Shown: in pieces, positions 26,190 to 36,600 of the stretch
How the letters are laid out: each line of letters opens with the position of its first letter
Numbering within the stretch: the stretch's first letter is position 1
From: Helicoverpa zea
Taxonomy: Eukaryota; Arthropoda; Insecta; Lepidoptera; Noctuidae
Direction: 5' to 3'
Length of the DNA: 64,000 bases
Assembly (NCBI RefSeq): GCF_022581195.2
Contig: NC_061474.1
Span: 1,488,001-1,552,000 of the forward strand
Notes under the pieces: generated by a model
Seen by the model: the letters and a program-made list of their open reading frames with translations, nothing else
Databases searched by the model: none
Told to the model about the DNA's origin: nothing
Translations under genes and position numbers: made by a program

Positions 26190-26665
26190 AGGATACGCCC
26201 AATACGGATGTTCTTCGACGGACGGGCTTGGCGGGCATGGAGTGCCTTCTGATGAAAGGTCAGCTGCGCTGGTGCGGTCACCTGGTACGCATGGAGTCCT
26301 CCAGGTTGCCGAAAACTATTTTCTATTCGAAAATCAGTTTGGGTAAACGACAAGCTGGAGGACAATATTTACGTTACAGGGATGTATTAAAGCGCCACTT
26401 AAAATCGACCGGTTTATCCCCGAACTCATGGGGGGACCTAGCCACCCAAAGATCTGAGTGACTAGAAAACTTCGAGTCCCATCGTCTTGAAGACCTTGAT
26501 GGTAAACGCCTGGCCCGTAAAACTCGTCCTAAACCGACGTATAATTATACCTTTAATGCAAACGGAGAGCTCTACTGTGCATCATGTGACCGAGTTTTTA
26601 AAAACAAATTCGGGTTCGCAAGTCACTACCGGGCCCATGAGCGAAGACAGATTGCCGGGAATTGA
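26190..26665 (+). pseudogene. C-terminal part of a non-LTR retrotransposon ORF2
   Basis: Read in one frame from about 26192 the segment gives NTDVLRRTGLAGMECLL, QLRWCGHLVRM, LPKTIFYSKISLGKRQAGGQ and YLRYRDVLKRHLKS, the familiar region downstream of the reverse transcriptase in LINE ORF2 proteins. A TGA at 26459-26461 stands where such proteins usually have Trp. The same frame then stays open to TGA at 26663-26665 and ends in a C2H2 zinc finger, CASCDRVFKNKFGFASHYRAH-like in form (C-x2-C-x12-H-x3-H). The copy is 5'-truncated; the catalytic reverse transcriptase domain is absent. Confidence 0.85.
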
Positions 26666-26725
26666 CAGGGTGTCGCCGTCGACGGACACGTCTGGGAGGA
26701 CATCATCATCATCATCACTTAGGAT
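26666..26725 (+). mobile_element. 3' end of the same LINE with CAT-repeat tail
   Basis: A short GC-rich 3' UTR (GTCGCCGTCGACGGACACG) leads to a CAT repeat array at about 26701-26717, which marks the 3' end of the retrotransposon copy. Confidence 0.75.
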
Positions 26726-27129
26726 AGCGATATTTCATTAAACTAATACCTATATAAATATATATGACGTTTGACACACAACCTACTACATAGGTGTTTC
26801 TTAGGCTTGTTAGCCACGATATTTTCTCGTACTCTAACGGACACACACCACCGGCGCTATCCCATTCCGAGGGCAGCACTCGCTGATGGGTTAAGTGGGT
26901 GTTTAAATCCCCATTTTTGGGGTAATTTCTCCCAAAACACGCCCCTTACCTGTCGAGACGCGCACCAAGACCATTAGTCATATATTTTGTAGCTAACTAT
27001 TAGGAAATTATAGAGTTAAGTGGGTAGGCGGAAAAAATAAGTTGAGTTTTGTAAAATGTTATGAGAGATTTATAATTAAAAGTCGATATGTTACTTGGTG
27101 TGGGCTGGTTGAGTCTTTGTTTAATTATT
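26726..27129. other. intergenic, nothing coding
   Basis: Contains an unassigned block at about 26840-26970 (GATGGGTTAAGTGGGTG, and CCCCATTTTTGGGG as a short dyad), perhaps another old repeat. Confidence 0.4.
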
Positions 27130-27420
27130 GTACTTTACTGTTTGTGTTTTATTTAGAGTAGGAACCATAATAATGGCGTCCACGGCCGATTGCGGCCATG
27201 GCGGCTGTTCTCATTTTAAGGAGACCGGCCAGCTGCGCAGGACATATTATAGTGCACGAGCATTTGCGCAGACACAGGTGCATTCCCTATTCCTTCACTC
27301 TCATAACCCGATGGGACGGCAATCCGACACGACCGGAAAGAGATCAGGCGCAGGACCGACATTTACGTGCACTCCGATGCACGGGTGAATCAATCACCAA
27401 CTTCCAGGAACCATACTTTA
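27130..27420. repeat. interspersed repeat sharing the body of the 2370-2545 SINE
   Basis: Carries GGCAATCCGACACGACCGGA, CCGACATTTACGTGC and CCGATGCACGGGTG; the latter part aligns by eye with 2375-2460. It has no tRNA head or clear tail. Two open frames of 75-86 codons across it are incidental to the GC-rich repeat. Confidence 0.65.
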
Positions 27421-27999
27421 TTTGAGAATCACATAAACGGCTGTAGAAGTCGATAAATTCCAGATCATCATCTGTGCACCGTACAGATGTACCTATCACG
27501 CCTCTAAAAGTCTTTGGATAAATAAATACAGCAGTAATATCTAGAGACTGAGTGCAATCGGAACTTTAGATTTTTGATCAAAGTTTTTTATCAATGCGGG
27601 CAGCATTGCTATAAAATGTTTCATGATCATAGCTTAATGCAAATATCTAACCTGAAATTATGATGCAACAATATTCTTTATTGCAAAATCTCTTTTAACT
27701 ATACTCAATTTAACAGTTCCTACAATTATGTACATCATTAAACTTTTTCTCATACAGAAAATAGCGAACCATACATACATGCATAAAACAGAATCACAAT
27801 TGATCATCAATACGCAACTACCAATTTAATTTTCAAATAAAGCACCATAGACTACCAATAACACAGAGTGTTGCCACACCACAATAACAGTGTTGCCAGT
27901 TATAATAACGTGCCATAATGTTGCTACATGTTCACGATCGCCAATCACACATAATGAGGCTAATTTTAAGTTTATTGGTTTATTAAATGTCGTGAGGTA
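27421..27999. other. intergenic, nothing coding
   Basis: AT-rich; GTGTTGCCA-type motifs recur three times between about 27868 and 27930 without clear meaning. Confidence 0.4.
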
Positions 28000-28016
28000 A
28001 CATATGATAACTTAAT
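28000..28016 (+). repeat. target-site duplication, left copy, of the full-length SINE
   Basis: ACATATGATAACTTAAT, identical to 28395-28411. Confidence 0.92.
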
Positions 28017-28394
28017 CATCATCCTCCGAGCCTTTTTCCCAATCATGTTGGGGTCGGCTTCCAGTCTAATCGGATTCAGCTGAGTACCAGTGCTTTACAA
28101 GAAGCGACTGCCTATCTGACCTCCTCAACCCAGTATCCCGGGCAACCCGATACCCCTTGGTTAGACTGGTGTCAGACTTACTGGCTTCTGACTACCCGTA
28201 ACGACTGCCAAGGATGTTCAATGAAAGCCGGGACCTACAGTTTAACGTGCCATCCGAAACACAGCCAATGGTGTCTAAGATATACTTAGAAAGTACATAC
28301 AAACTTAGAAAAGTTGCATTGGTACTTGCCTGACCTGGGATCGAACCCGCGCCCTCGTACTTGAGGTTGGTCCTTTACCCACTAGGCCACCACG
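28017..28394 (-). mobile_element. full-length tRNA-derived SINE with 17-bp target duplication
   Basis: The element is 378 bp, flanked by ACATATGATAACTTAAT at 28000-28016 and 28395-28411. Read on the minus strand it starts with a tRNA-like head (28394 down to about 28320) with an A box, TGGCCTAGTGG, and a B box, GGTTCGATCCC, the internal RNA polymerase III promoter. A body of about 250 bp follows (with GAAGCCGACCCCAACATG near its 3' end), then a short GAT-type tail. It encodes no protein and would be moved by a LINE. It is the reference copy for the fragments listed below. The exact 17-bp duplication suggests a fairly recent insertion. Confidence 0.92.
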
Positions 28395-28411
28395 ACATAT
28401 GATAACTTAAT
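28395..28411 (+). repeat. target-site duplication, right copy, of the full-length SINE
   Basis: Identical to 28000-28016. Confidence 0.92.
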
Positions 28412-29912
28412 AAGGTCCAATAATTACGTTACATGTGATATTTAAGGCCGTTACTATACTTTTTTTGATAGTTATGATAGTTATTGATCAATAGGTCTCA
28501 TCTCGTCTTTGCAATTTCTTTTTATAGTGAATTTTTGCAATCAAATTTGTTTAGAGTGTAATTTCTAGTTGGAGAATTGCTTTTTGGTTGTATTTTTAAT
28601 GTTCAGGTTATGGAAATATTAGTTGTCTATTTTCGATTTTTAATGTTGCGATTTTGTGATCTGTATTATATGGTGCAATGAAATCGATGATCTCAACCGG
28701 TAACTCAAACTCATTTTGAGTATTTCAGTCAAAATCTTCTACGAGTTTCTCCTTACTTGCTGAATTGTGATGGGTTTGGCTGTAGGTATGTATAAATATG
28801 TAGGATAAAAAACTTTGTCAGCCAACTATCGGCCAAAAGTACTGTCTGCTCTTATAATTTCTATGTTACATGATTGTATAAACCTCGATGTTATAGTGAC
28901 AAAAATGTACAGTACAATTTTACCAGTCATTTGTTTCTTTCCAGTACATAGTCATTCTATAAACCTACTTGCTATAACAGGTTAGTTCAACTACTTCATC
29001 TTCTGCGCATTTCCGTTAAGCACCAAAATTCCAAACAACCAAACGACCTCTGATTGGTCAGCCTAACATGACGTCACAATATGATCGACAGCTCATCAAG
29101 ATAACCTAATCAAATTATTAGAACAAATACGAAACCAAACCTTTTTACAGCCACGCTGTTCAAAAATAGACTCTATTGCTCCGAACATAAGGAGGATTTA
29201 AAGTTTTGTAGTAGCAAGGTTATGTTTGTCGTTTGTTGGTTAGTATCGCTTAATCTCAAGACGTTGACAGCGGTTTAAGTGTTAAGGCGAACAGTTAATT
29301 AAGTTTTAGGAATATCTATTTCTGTTAATCTGTTGGTTATTGTTAACTCGTCAGGTTTATTTGGTTTTGAAGATAAGTGGAGCTACATAGGCTCTCAAAG
29401 ATATGTTGTTTTGTAAGGAGATATGGTCTGAAAAATGGATATGATTTCCTTCTAATTATGTCTGATAAGCGATTACCTAATAGTTTCTGGAAGAAGAGTA
29501 CAAATACGTTACAACAACAACAATCTATAGACGGGTCTCTTGTTGGTAATGTTTTTAAAGCAATTTTCTTACGAGAGTTTAGATACTACGTGGTAAAACC
29601 TGAAAAAAAAAGAAATAATTTCTTAATTAAAACTCATAACGGATGACTAGGAAGACGTAAATCTCGTATGGCCCTTAAAACATGTTCTACATTGATGTTC
29701 AATGGCCATAATTAATAAAAGCGCGGTCACTTCTGACACATGTCAAACATGTCGCCGGCCATCGACAAAATTATGACAGCAGCTGTCAAAATTATTTTAA
29801 ACCTTAACTACAGTGTTGTAAGAGCAAAAAATACTTTTGTAAATAGTAGTTTTATCTTGGTAGGATTCTCTCTGATGTGCGCCGAAACATAATGATTTTA
29901 ATGTTATTAATT
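28412..29912. other. intergenic, nothing coding
   Basis: The open frame at 29377-29646 (89 codons) shows no domain. Palindromic motifs TGACGTCA near 29070 and CCAAT-type GATTGG near 29053 are noted only. Confidence 0.45.
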
Positions 29913-30141
29913 ATAGTTCGGCCATTCAGAGAATGCGTTCCTGACACGTCGCGATTGAACTGACGACGTAACTTTGCAATGGCGTTGCAGTTACGATAAA
30001 AATATTTTTGCTGGTTGTTTACCGTTTTAACAATTGAGGAGCATTAAAACAACATTATTATATCAATAATCAATGAATGTAGTTACGTCGTCAGTTCAAT
30101 CGCGACGTGTCAGGAACGCATTCTCTGAATGGCCGAACTAT
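29913..30141. mobile_element. MITE with identical 61-bp terminal inverted repeats
   Basis: Bases 29913-29973 and 30081-30141 are exact reverse complements by eye (outer end ATAGTTCGGCCATTCAGAGA). The 107-bp centre is unrelated AT-rich sequence. TATA stands at both outer junctions, consistent with a TA target duplication, although the exact boundary is ambiguous. Total 229 bp, no coding capacity; it would depend on a transposase encoded elsewhere. No divergence between the arms suggests a recent origin. Confidence 0.92.
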
Positions 30142-30379
30142 AGTGTTTTAGTGTGTTTTGATTGCTCAATGCTATATGATTGAAAGGTTCACATTATTAA
30201 GTGGTTATCGCTTAAGAATTCCTTGTAGGATGTGTGTTTAATACTTTTGTATTTATTTTCACAGCGACTGAGGCGATGAGCTGTACTAGAAAGAATAAGG
30301 ATAAATACCATCACTTCTTTTTTGAAACTGTCTAGATTCCGTACAGTTCTGAAGCTGGGGCTGTAATTTTGATCAAATG

Positions 30380-30490
30380 AGATACCATCATCATCATTAC
30401 TAGCTTTATTATAGTCCCACTGAACGGTACAGGCATCTTCTCATACAGAGAAGGAATTAGCGAGCATTAACACGACGCTTGCTCAAGACA
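30380..30490. repeat. interspersed repeat D, copy 1
   Basis: Begins at a CATCATCATC tract, then TAGTCCCACTG, ACAGGCATCTTCTC and GAGAAGGAATTAGCGAGC. The same order occurs at 34975-35110 and 42780-42875. Confidence 0.7.
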
Positions 30491-30849
30491 GATTGGCGAT
30501 TTCGGGCTTTAAGTTGTTTCCCTCACTGAAGTCCAACATATAGATAAGTACTTAGAAAGTACACATGTATAAGTTACATTGATTATTTACTTGACCTGAA
30601 TTACCTGCACGCTGAGATACCGCTTTTCTGCAATACGAAGGGAAGCAGTCTGCTTTTAAAGACACCTAAACCTCCTTCATTAATATCTCTTTCTATTGGC
30701 ACCACGAACACACAAACAGACAGACAGACAGAAACATACTAAGGTACACTATGAAACTAGCAATACTACAGATGTAAGCGATAAGACAGAGGTGGCACGC
30801 CAAGCTACGATAATAGCACTTTGTTGGACATCTATATTAATATAAGTCA

Positions 30850-31085
30850 CAGGTCATCAACACAATCTAGGGTACACCGTTACTGTGTGGTGCAAGTTAG
30901 GACATTCTTGCGAATTAATAAAAATAAAAAATAATAGAATGTTTATGAAAATATTACTTTTTAAAAGAGTGTCTATGGAGTTTCTTGCCGGCTCTTCTCC
31001 ATGAGACCAACTTTTTGGAACCGTGCAACTAATTTGACGTTTCATAAGAGCCTGCAAAGCCTATTTGAAATAAAAACAATTTGAT
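30850..31085. repeat. lepidopteran-type interspersed repeat, probably a LINE 3' end
   Basis: GGAGTTTCTTGCCGGCTCTT, GGAACCGTGCAACTAATTTG and GCAAAGCCTATTTGAAATAA form a recognisable block ending in an ATTTTG-type tail. Class not certain. Confidence 0.5.
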
Positions 31086-31328
31086 TTTGAATTAATCATT
31101 ATTTATATGTACTTATAATCCACAGTTTTACTGAGAGATTTTTCTCCTGTATCCAACTGTGAAGTATTTCATTGTAGGTATTTAGAAACTCACAAAACAG
31201 CCCGGATTTTGAAAATGATACATCCCCGTCATTGGGTGGGCACATAGAGCTGGCATCTCTTACTATTTCCTAGTAGCAACTTTCGTTAAAAATTCAACGT
31301 CAGTGGTCGTGAGGTGGAATTGAGAAAA

Positions 31329-31400
31329 AATCAAAAATCAAAATCAAAAATCATATATTCAAACTTGGCTGCAAAACTGCTTGTCTGTAGGTTAAAAGAA
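31329..31400. repeat. AATCAAA-type simple array next to a repeat remnant
   Basis: Four near-copies of CAAAAAT/CAAAATC precede TATTCAAACTTGGCTGCAAA. It looks like a LINE tail in reverse orientation. Confidence 0.45.
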
Positions 31401-32332
31401 CCTTTCAACAAAGTACAGTGAGTATATTGCAAAACTTTGGCAATGAAGTACTGTACGTCGCGTCGATTCTATAAAATTCAGACAACAACTCGCATTTCAC
31501 TTCGCTATTCACTCTCACTTCGCATTCGGTTCAAAACGTTCTAAAAAAGTCATCTCATACTTTATCTGTCAAAATCTTGAGTTTAATTTAGTTCAACTCG
31601 CAAACACGCTCGCAAGAGTAGCGCTAGTGTAGTTTGAGAATGCCAATCACGAAACTCACGGCGGATTCAGATGCGAAGTTAAGAATGAAGTCTTACAGAA
31701 TCACACTACTGTTTGGTGATTAAAACCTACGGCTAAGGACTCGACGAGAAAACGTAAGTACGATAAACTAACTTGCTTCTGCGGATAAAAAGTAGTCAAT
31801 AGCCTTTCTCGATTAAAACAAACTTCAGTTTTATATTATAGTACCTATTCCTACTGATTCTTCAAACGTATATCGCTTATAACTTAAACCCAACTTGAGA
31901 TACAAAGATAACTCTTTAGCGAGTTGACGGGCAGATCTCATCATTTGTTACAATACTGACGGATAACTTAATGTGCAGCCGTCATTGTGACTTATTAATT
32001 AATAGCTTAGTTAAGTTAGTACTGTGTTTGTTTAGAGCCTTGCTTATTAAGTAAGATAATAAGATAATGTACCATGACTTTGAAAATTTGGTCATTAACT
32101 GACCAAAGGAAGAACGAAAAGATGGATTGATTGCCTGAAAGAGGACATGAGTAAGAAGGGAGAGGACGTAAGTATGATACCTGACAGAGAAAATGTATGT
32201 CATCGACCACAAATAAGAAAACAGGAAAGGAAGAATAAGTTGGCTTATGCATCTGTTTTTAATTTCCGAAAGGAGCTCGTGGTTACGTTATACGTACAAT
32301 GCTGAGTGAAATATGATGAGTATCTACTGAGA
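31401..32332. other. intergenic, possibly an unassigned repeat at 31440-31700
   Basis: TCGCATTTCACTTCGC followed by ACTTCGCATTCGG, then CGCAAACACGCTCGCAAGAG, has an oligonucleotide-rich pattern like other lepidopteran repeats. No inverted ends or duplication were found. The rest is AT-rich. Confidence 0.35.
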
Positions 32333-32430
32333 AACTGCCTATCTGACCTCAACCCATTAATTTGGACAATCCGATGCCCCTTGGTAAGAGTAGTTGTCAG
32401 TCTTTCTGCCTTCTGACTGCCCGTAACAAC
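32333..32430 (-). repeat. SINE fragment (28017 family), diverged
   Basis: CTGCCTATCTGACCTCAACC, GATGCCCCTTGGTAAGA and TTCTGACTGCCCGTAACAAC in SINE order. Confidence 0.75.
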
Positions 32431-33579
32431 TGTCAAGCACTTAAAAACTGTTACACTTCAAAAACTGTTATTTAATTTTAATCGCTTATTCATTCACATC
32501 CCTTTTTTAACCCTAATCTGTAAGTATACTCTTGTTACCGTTGTGTACAAAAGCGGTCTAACTAAAAAGTTAAAGATCTTAAAGTTAAAGAATGGATTTA
32601 CTTAATTCTGACTTAACCCTTTCGCTTTGCCATCACAGTCACAATCGACAACAAAACGGCTTTCAAATTAACTAAATCTAGAGATTAAATTAGGAAAAAG
32701 TTTTAAACCCTTTTAAAAATCTTTAATACTGAAACCGTTTTAATCTGCATAAATTTTTAACAAAAAATACTTAAAAGGCAACCGGCTGTTTCGACTCATA
32801 GTCCAGCCTTTGTCACCCATTAAAGTCACCGTATTTGAAAAAATAATTGTTACGGACAACAAAGTCTCAGTAATAGGATCCCATTTTACCCTTGAGTGTA
32901 AAACCTTAAAAAACTCTCTGACTTTTTAAGTACAACCTACACTAATAAATAAAGAATTAATTTCTGGAAGAATCGATTCTATATGTGTAAATACCTATCT
33001 AATACTGTTTTGCTGGAAAATTCTGCCTATCAATTATTTTAACTGAAGCAGACTTAGAGCATTCCTTCCGGGCTGTCTCTAAAATAATTTTACACTTACG
33101 TGGGAATAGAATGAGCTATTTGCTCTTTTCTTTTAAACTAAAGGATACCCTTGTAGGCTCGTAAAGACCCTTAAAGGATGCCTGTATATGAAGTGTGAAA
33201 TGAGCAGTCTACTGATAATTCTGATGAAACTATAGGTACTGAATATGATGCGACTCATCACAGTACAAGTGCCTTATCAGCATTGGAACATAAACCAATT
33301 ACAATTTAGTGCTAATCTCATCTCAAACTTCGGAGTTTTTTGAAAGGCTTATAACGTTAATTCCTTGTATTATGTCCGTTAAATCATGTGGTTAAATAGT
33401 CGCAGTTACTTAAAGAATGTCCATTTAATACGATCTTAAAAGTTAACTTAAAGTTAAACCAATCGTCAAAAATCTGCCGCTTTCGGCGGTTCACACAGAA
33501 AATTTGCAAAATCTCAAAAAAAACTTATCTAAATGTTGTTTGTGAAATCTTTTAATATCCTTATAATGTGCCACCCGCA
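32431..33579. other. intergenic, nothing recognised
   Basis: AT-rich. Confidence 0.5.
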
Positions 33580-33690
33580 TCGCTTCGTGGAAAATTGGCT
33601 TACATCACCCGGGATTCGAACCCACTTACCTGTCCAATAATCCTTTTATGCTATTTGACTTTTCGCGCGTCAGTGCGTCACAGCACTTTA
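33580..33690 (-). repeat. SINE-head-like fragment with a B box
   Basis: On the minus strand GGTTCGAATCCCGGGT matches a polymerase III B box, but no tRNA cloverleaf can be folded around it. A 138-codon open frame over this stretch is not supported as a gene. Confidence 0.45.
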
Positions 33691-33889
33691 GTTGCAAAAG
33701 AGAATAAATTGCCTTATTTTTTTGTTTATACTTCTTTAATCTATCTTTTGTGTGTGTGGGAAGTTAATTTATCAAAGATGGGAAAAGATAAGATCAGCAC
33801 ATATTTGTGTGGTTACCTACCTTTCTGTAGTAGGTGTACCTGCTTACGTAGGTACATGTGTGTTCGGAAACTAGCCAGTACTTCTCCCA

Positions 33890-34015
33890 CAAGATGGCGT
33901 AATGATGGCGTGACGGAATCGTTCGAAAGAGTTACCGTGGCCCTGGTACACAAAGGGCTTAAGAAGGAACATGATGGGTTTTAGTGAGTAAGAGTGTGAC
34001 ACTCCCTCACGCTGC
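33890..34015. repeat. interspersed repeat E, copy 1
   Basis: CGTTCGAAAGAGTTACCGTG, GGAACATGATGGGTTTTAGT and GAGTAAGAGTGTG line up by eye with 42079-42150. Confidence 0.6.
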
Positions 34016-34974
34016 AAAAAAAGATTGCGTGCTTCAGCAAGTTAGAGGCATAAGTTATTATATTTATGTAAGGTACGACTATATTTCAAGCCGAGGACCA
34101 AAGGGGCAACTGTATGCAGGCCAACATTTTGTAAACCTGACTGATAAAAATAATCTCTCAGAGTCGAGAACCTTTGACCTGAACTTAGAACAATAAAAAT
34201 CCTGTTTGATGTTTTATTGTGTATAATAAAAACCTAGTTTGTAAAACTAAAACTCCGCTTTCATCTATCTAATAGACTTTAGCAACAAAATGTGTGGTAC
34301 AGTTAGTCGTAAAGAGCTTAAAACTTTTCCTTTCATTATAATAACAACACATTTACACATAAAATGACTATCAAAGACAATAAAACCTCACGGCTACCGT
34401 GTAGGTAAGCAAACATTTGACCTTCTTAAAAAAAACCTCAAAACTTTTCCTCAACCGACCATCGACAACCTTATCACGCCCGATTCTACCATAAACTCCA
34501 ATCAGATAAATTCATCACATAAAAATCATACCACAAACAAAACTTTAAAAAGATAATAAAAAAGTTTTACCGAAATTCTTCTATCGATAGTCGATTGATA
34601 ATTTGGTCACGTCCCTACTCTGCATTCATCGCGCGCTAGTGTTGTCATCATATCGATAGGGTCACGTCACTACGGTTTGTGTGGTCGTTGGCGAATTTCT
34701 TTATGTTGATAGTTTTGATATTTAAATTAGAAGGATTTCCCCTGGCGTTTACTTTGCTTACGGATTTATTAAATGGTAGTTGTCTGACTTTAATTTTGTT
34801 TCTAGACAGTCTATTGGTCTGCTTACGAAGACTTCAATTTATAACTTTTGGTAGGTGATTTGAACTCATATAAGATATCTATGTACCTACCTAGTAGCCT
34901 AATAGGTAATGTCAGGCTCTCCTGAAATCATTTATCGTTGATCTCCCAGAAAATATTAAGCCCTTTCTTCACCG
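34016..34974. other. intergenic, nothing recognised
   Basis: Small open frame at 33984-34196 without domain. Otherwise AT-rich. Confidence 0.45.
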
Positions 34975-35110
34975 TCATCAGTCTTATTAAAGTCCCACTG
35001 CTGGGCACAGGCCTCCTCTCACACGGAGAAGGATTGAGCAGTGATTACCACGCTTGGTCAATTCGGATTGGTGATTTCAGACTTTAAAGTTCAGGTTTTC
35101 TCAAGATCCT
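34975..35110. repeat. interspersed repeat D, copy 2
   Basis: AAAGTCCCACTGCTGGGCAC, AGGCCTCCTCTCACACGGAG and GGTGATTTCAGACTTTAAAG; same orientation as 30380-30490. Similar to 3' ends of CAT-tailed LINEs. Confidence 0.7.
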
Positions 35111-35564
35111 TTACCTTTAATATTATGTATTAATTGCATTCAAAGACCTAAAGAAAATTAATGCATGTATTTCCTGATAACAATTTTGCTTTTCTATCTT
35201 AGATCCTTACTACCACAGTTTAACTATTTAGTGATAGGTACTTTGAACTAACAACTTATAACTGTACTAACTAAATAAATAAATACTACTCTAATGGTTC
35301 AATTTAGAACTCACTTCTAACCTTTAGGTTCCCAGACATTATTGAGCCATTAACATTAGTAGCCATTTACTTAACTCGTGAGGTATTTAAGTCAATTATC
35401 TTCATTCTAGACATTTCCTAAGTCGGTATGTCGGGGTCAGCTCCCAGGCTTAGCTAAATATTTTCATTTTTCTCCTTACTTGCTTAGTTAGGTATACTTG
35501 AGAGCAATAATCATGGGATGCTAGAAATATTTTTAGTAGTTACATCGTAATGGTGTAATGGCAA

Positions 35565-35765
35565 AATCATCATCATTATTATCATCTTCCTGCCCTTATC
35601 TCAATTTCATTTGTAGTCGGCGCAGCATGTCTTCTTCCATACCCTTCTATCTGCCGTCATCTCACAAGTAACATTCTTTCTGTTACTTGTGAGATGTCGA
35701 CTACCATGTCGACTTTTTTACACAGTCCATAGGATTTTCTTTTTGGTCGTCCTCTTCAAAAGACT
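35565..35765. repeat. interspersed repeat with internal perfect hairpin
   Basis: A CAT-type tract at the left is followed by GGCGCAGCATGTCTTCTTCC and later ACAGTCCATAGGATTTTC, a layout I have seen in lepidopteran repeats. It contains 16-nt arms CATCTCACAAGTAACA (35658-35673) and TGTTACTTGTGAGATG (35681-35696) around a 7-nt loop. Confidence 0.55.
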
Positions 35766-36291
35766 AATGTTCAAAATGTGTTTAAAGTTAAAGGCATAAT
35801 TAAATGAATTTATGAAATAAAATTGAATATTCTTATTCATGTAAATATTTGTATTAATCGGCAAAAATGAAGGGTAATAATGGATTGAAGAACTGGCCCT
35901 TTATATTATGCTTAGAACCAGGATTTGGATATGATATACTAACATGGTAAAAAAAATAAAACAAAGAAAACAACAAACATAAATGAGTAAAAACATATAT
36001 TTTATATATCACTCGTTGATTTAAATTACTACATCTTCGTACTGAGTTAAAACGAAACATTGCTGAGTACAGTCGGGAAGAGAAGTTACTCGATATACAC
36101 ACAAATACACTTAAACTGTATTCCGTTACATCTAGACACACATATGTACAGTTTTACTATGTATTTATTTAAATAGAGATAATGTACAACTAGCCTAAGA
36201 TATTATTAAAGTTAATTAAATATTTACAAGACTGTTTCAGTGGCATTATCCAAGGAAAGGAACATTTTTTTAATTATAGATTCATGTATTT

Positions 36292-36600
36292 TGAGTTGAG
36301 CGCAAATGGGGGACGTTTATTTAATAAATGTATTTATAAACGCCTTGTAAATTCCCATAAATAGGTAACAGTAAGAATTTTATAAATAATGGCTGAAATT
36401 AATTTTACGTTAGCAAAGGAGAGCATTATTATAAAAGATATAATATATTGTAACAAGTGGTCATTGGAGAAATACACCCATAGTTATAAACTGAACCAGA
36501 ATCATTGAAACCATTTCAAAATGGTAACCGCGAAAAACAGTTATTTCAACAAAAGATTATAGCTTGCTTAAGTTAAACTTGCCCATATGCGCTCAACTCT
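36292..36600. mobile_element. possible MITE with short inverted ends
   Basis: GAGTTGAGCGCAAATGGG near 36294 and CCCATATGCGCTCAACTC near 36581 are inverted with two mismatches, about 305 bp outer to outer. No clear target duplication. Confidence 0.35.

Noticed and set aside
28325..28394. Possible tRNA gene (A and B boxes)
   Set aside because: No full cloverleaf or acceptor pairing; it is the head of the SINE with its own target duplication.
33568..33984. 138-codon open frame on the plus strand
   Set aside because: It runs through a SINE-head-like fragment and the repeat E copy, has no recognisable domain, and shows no splice or codon signal.
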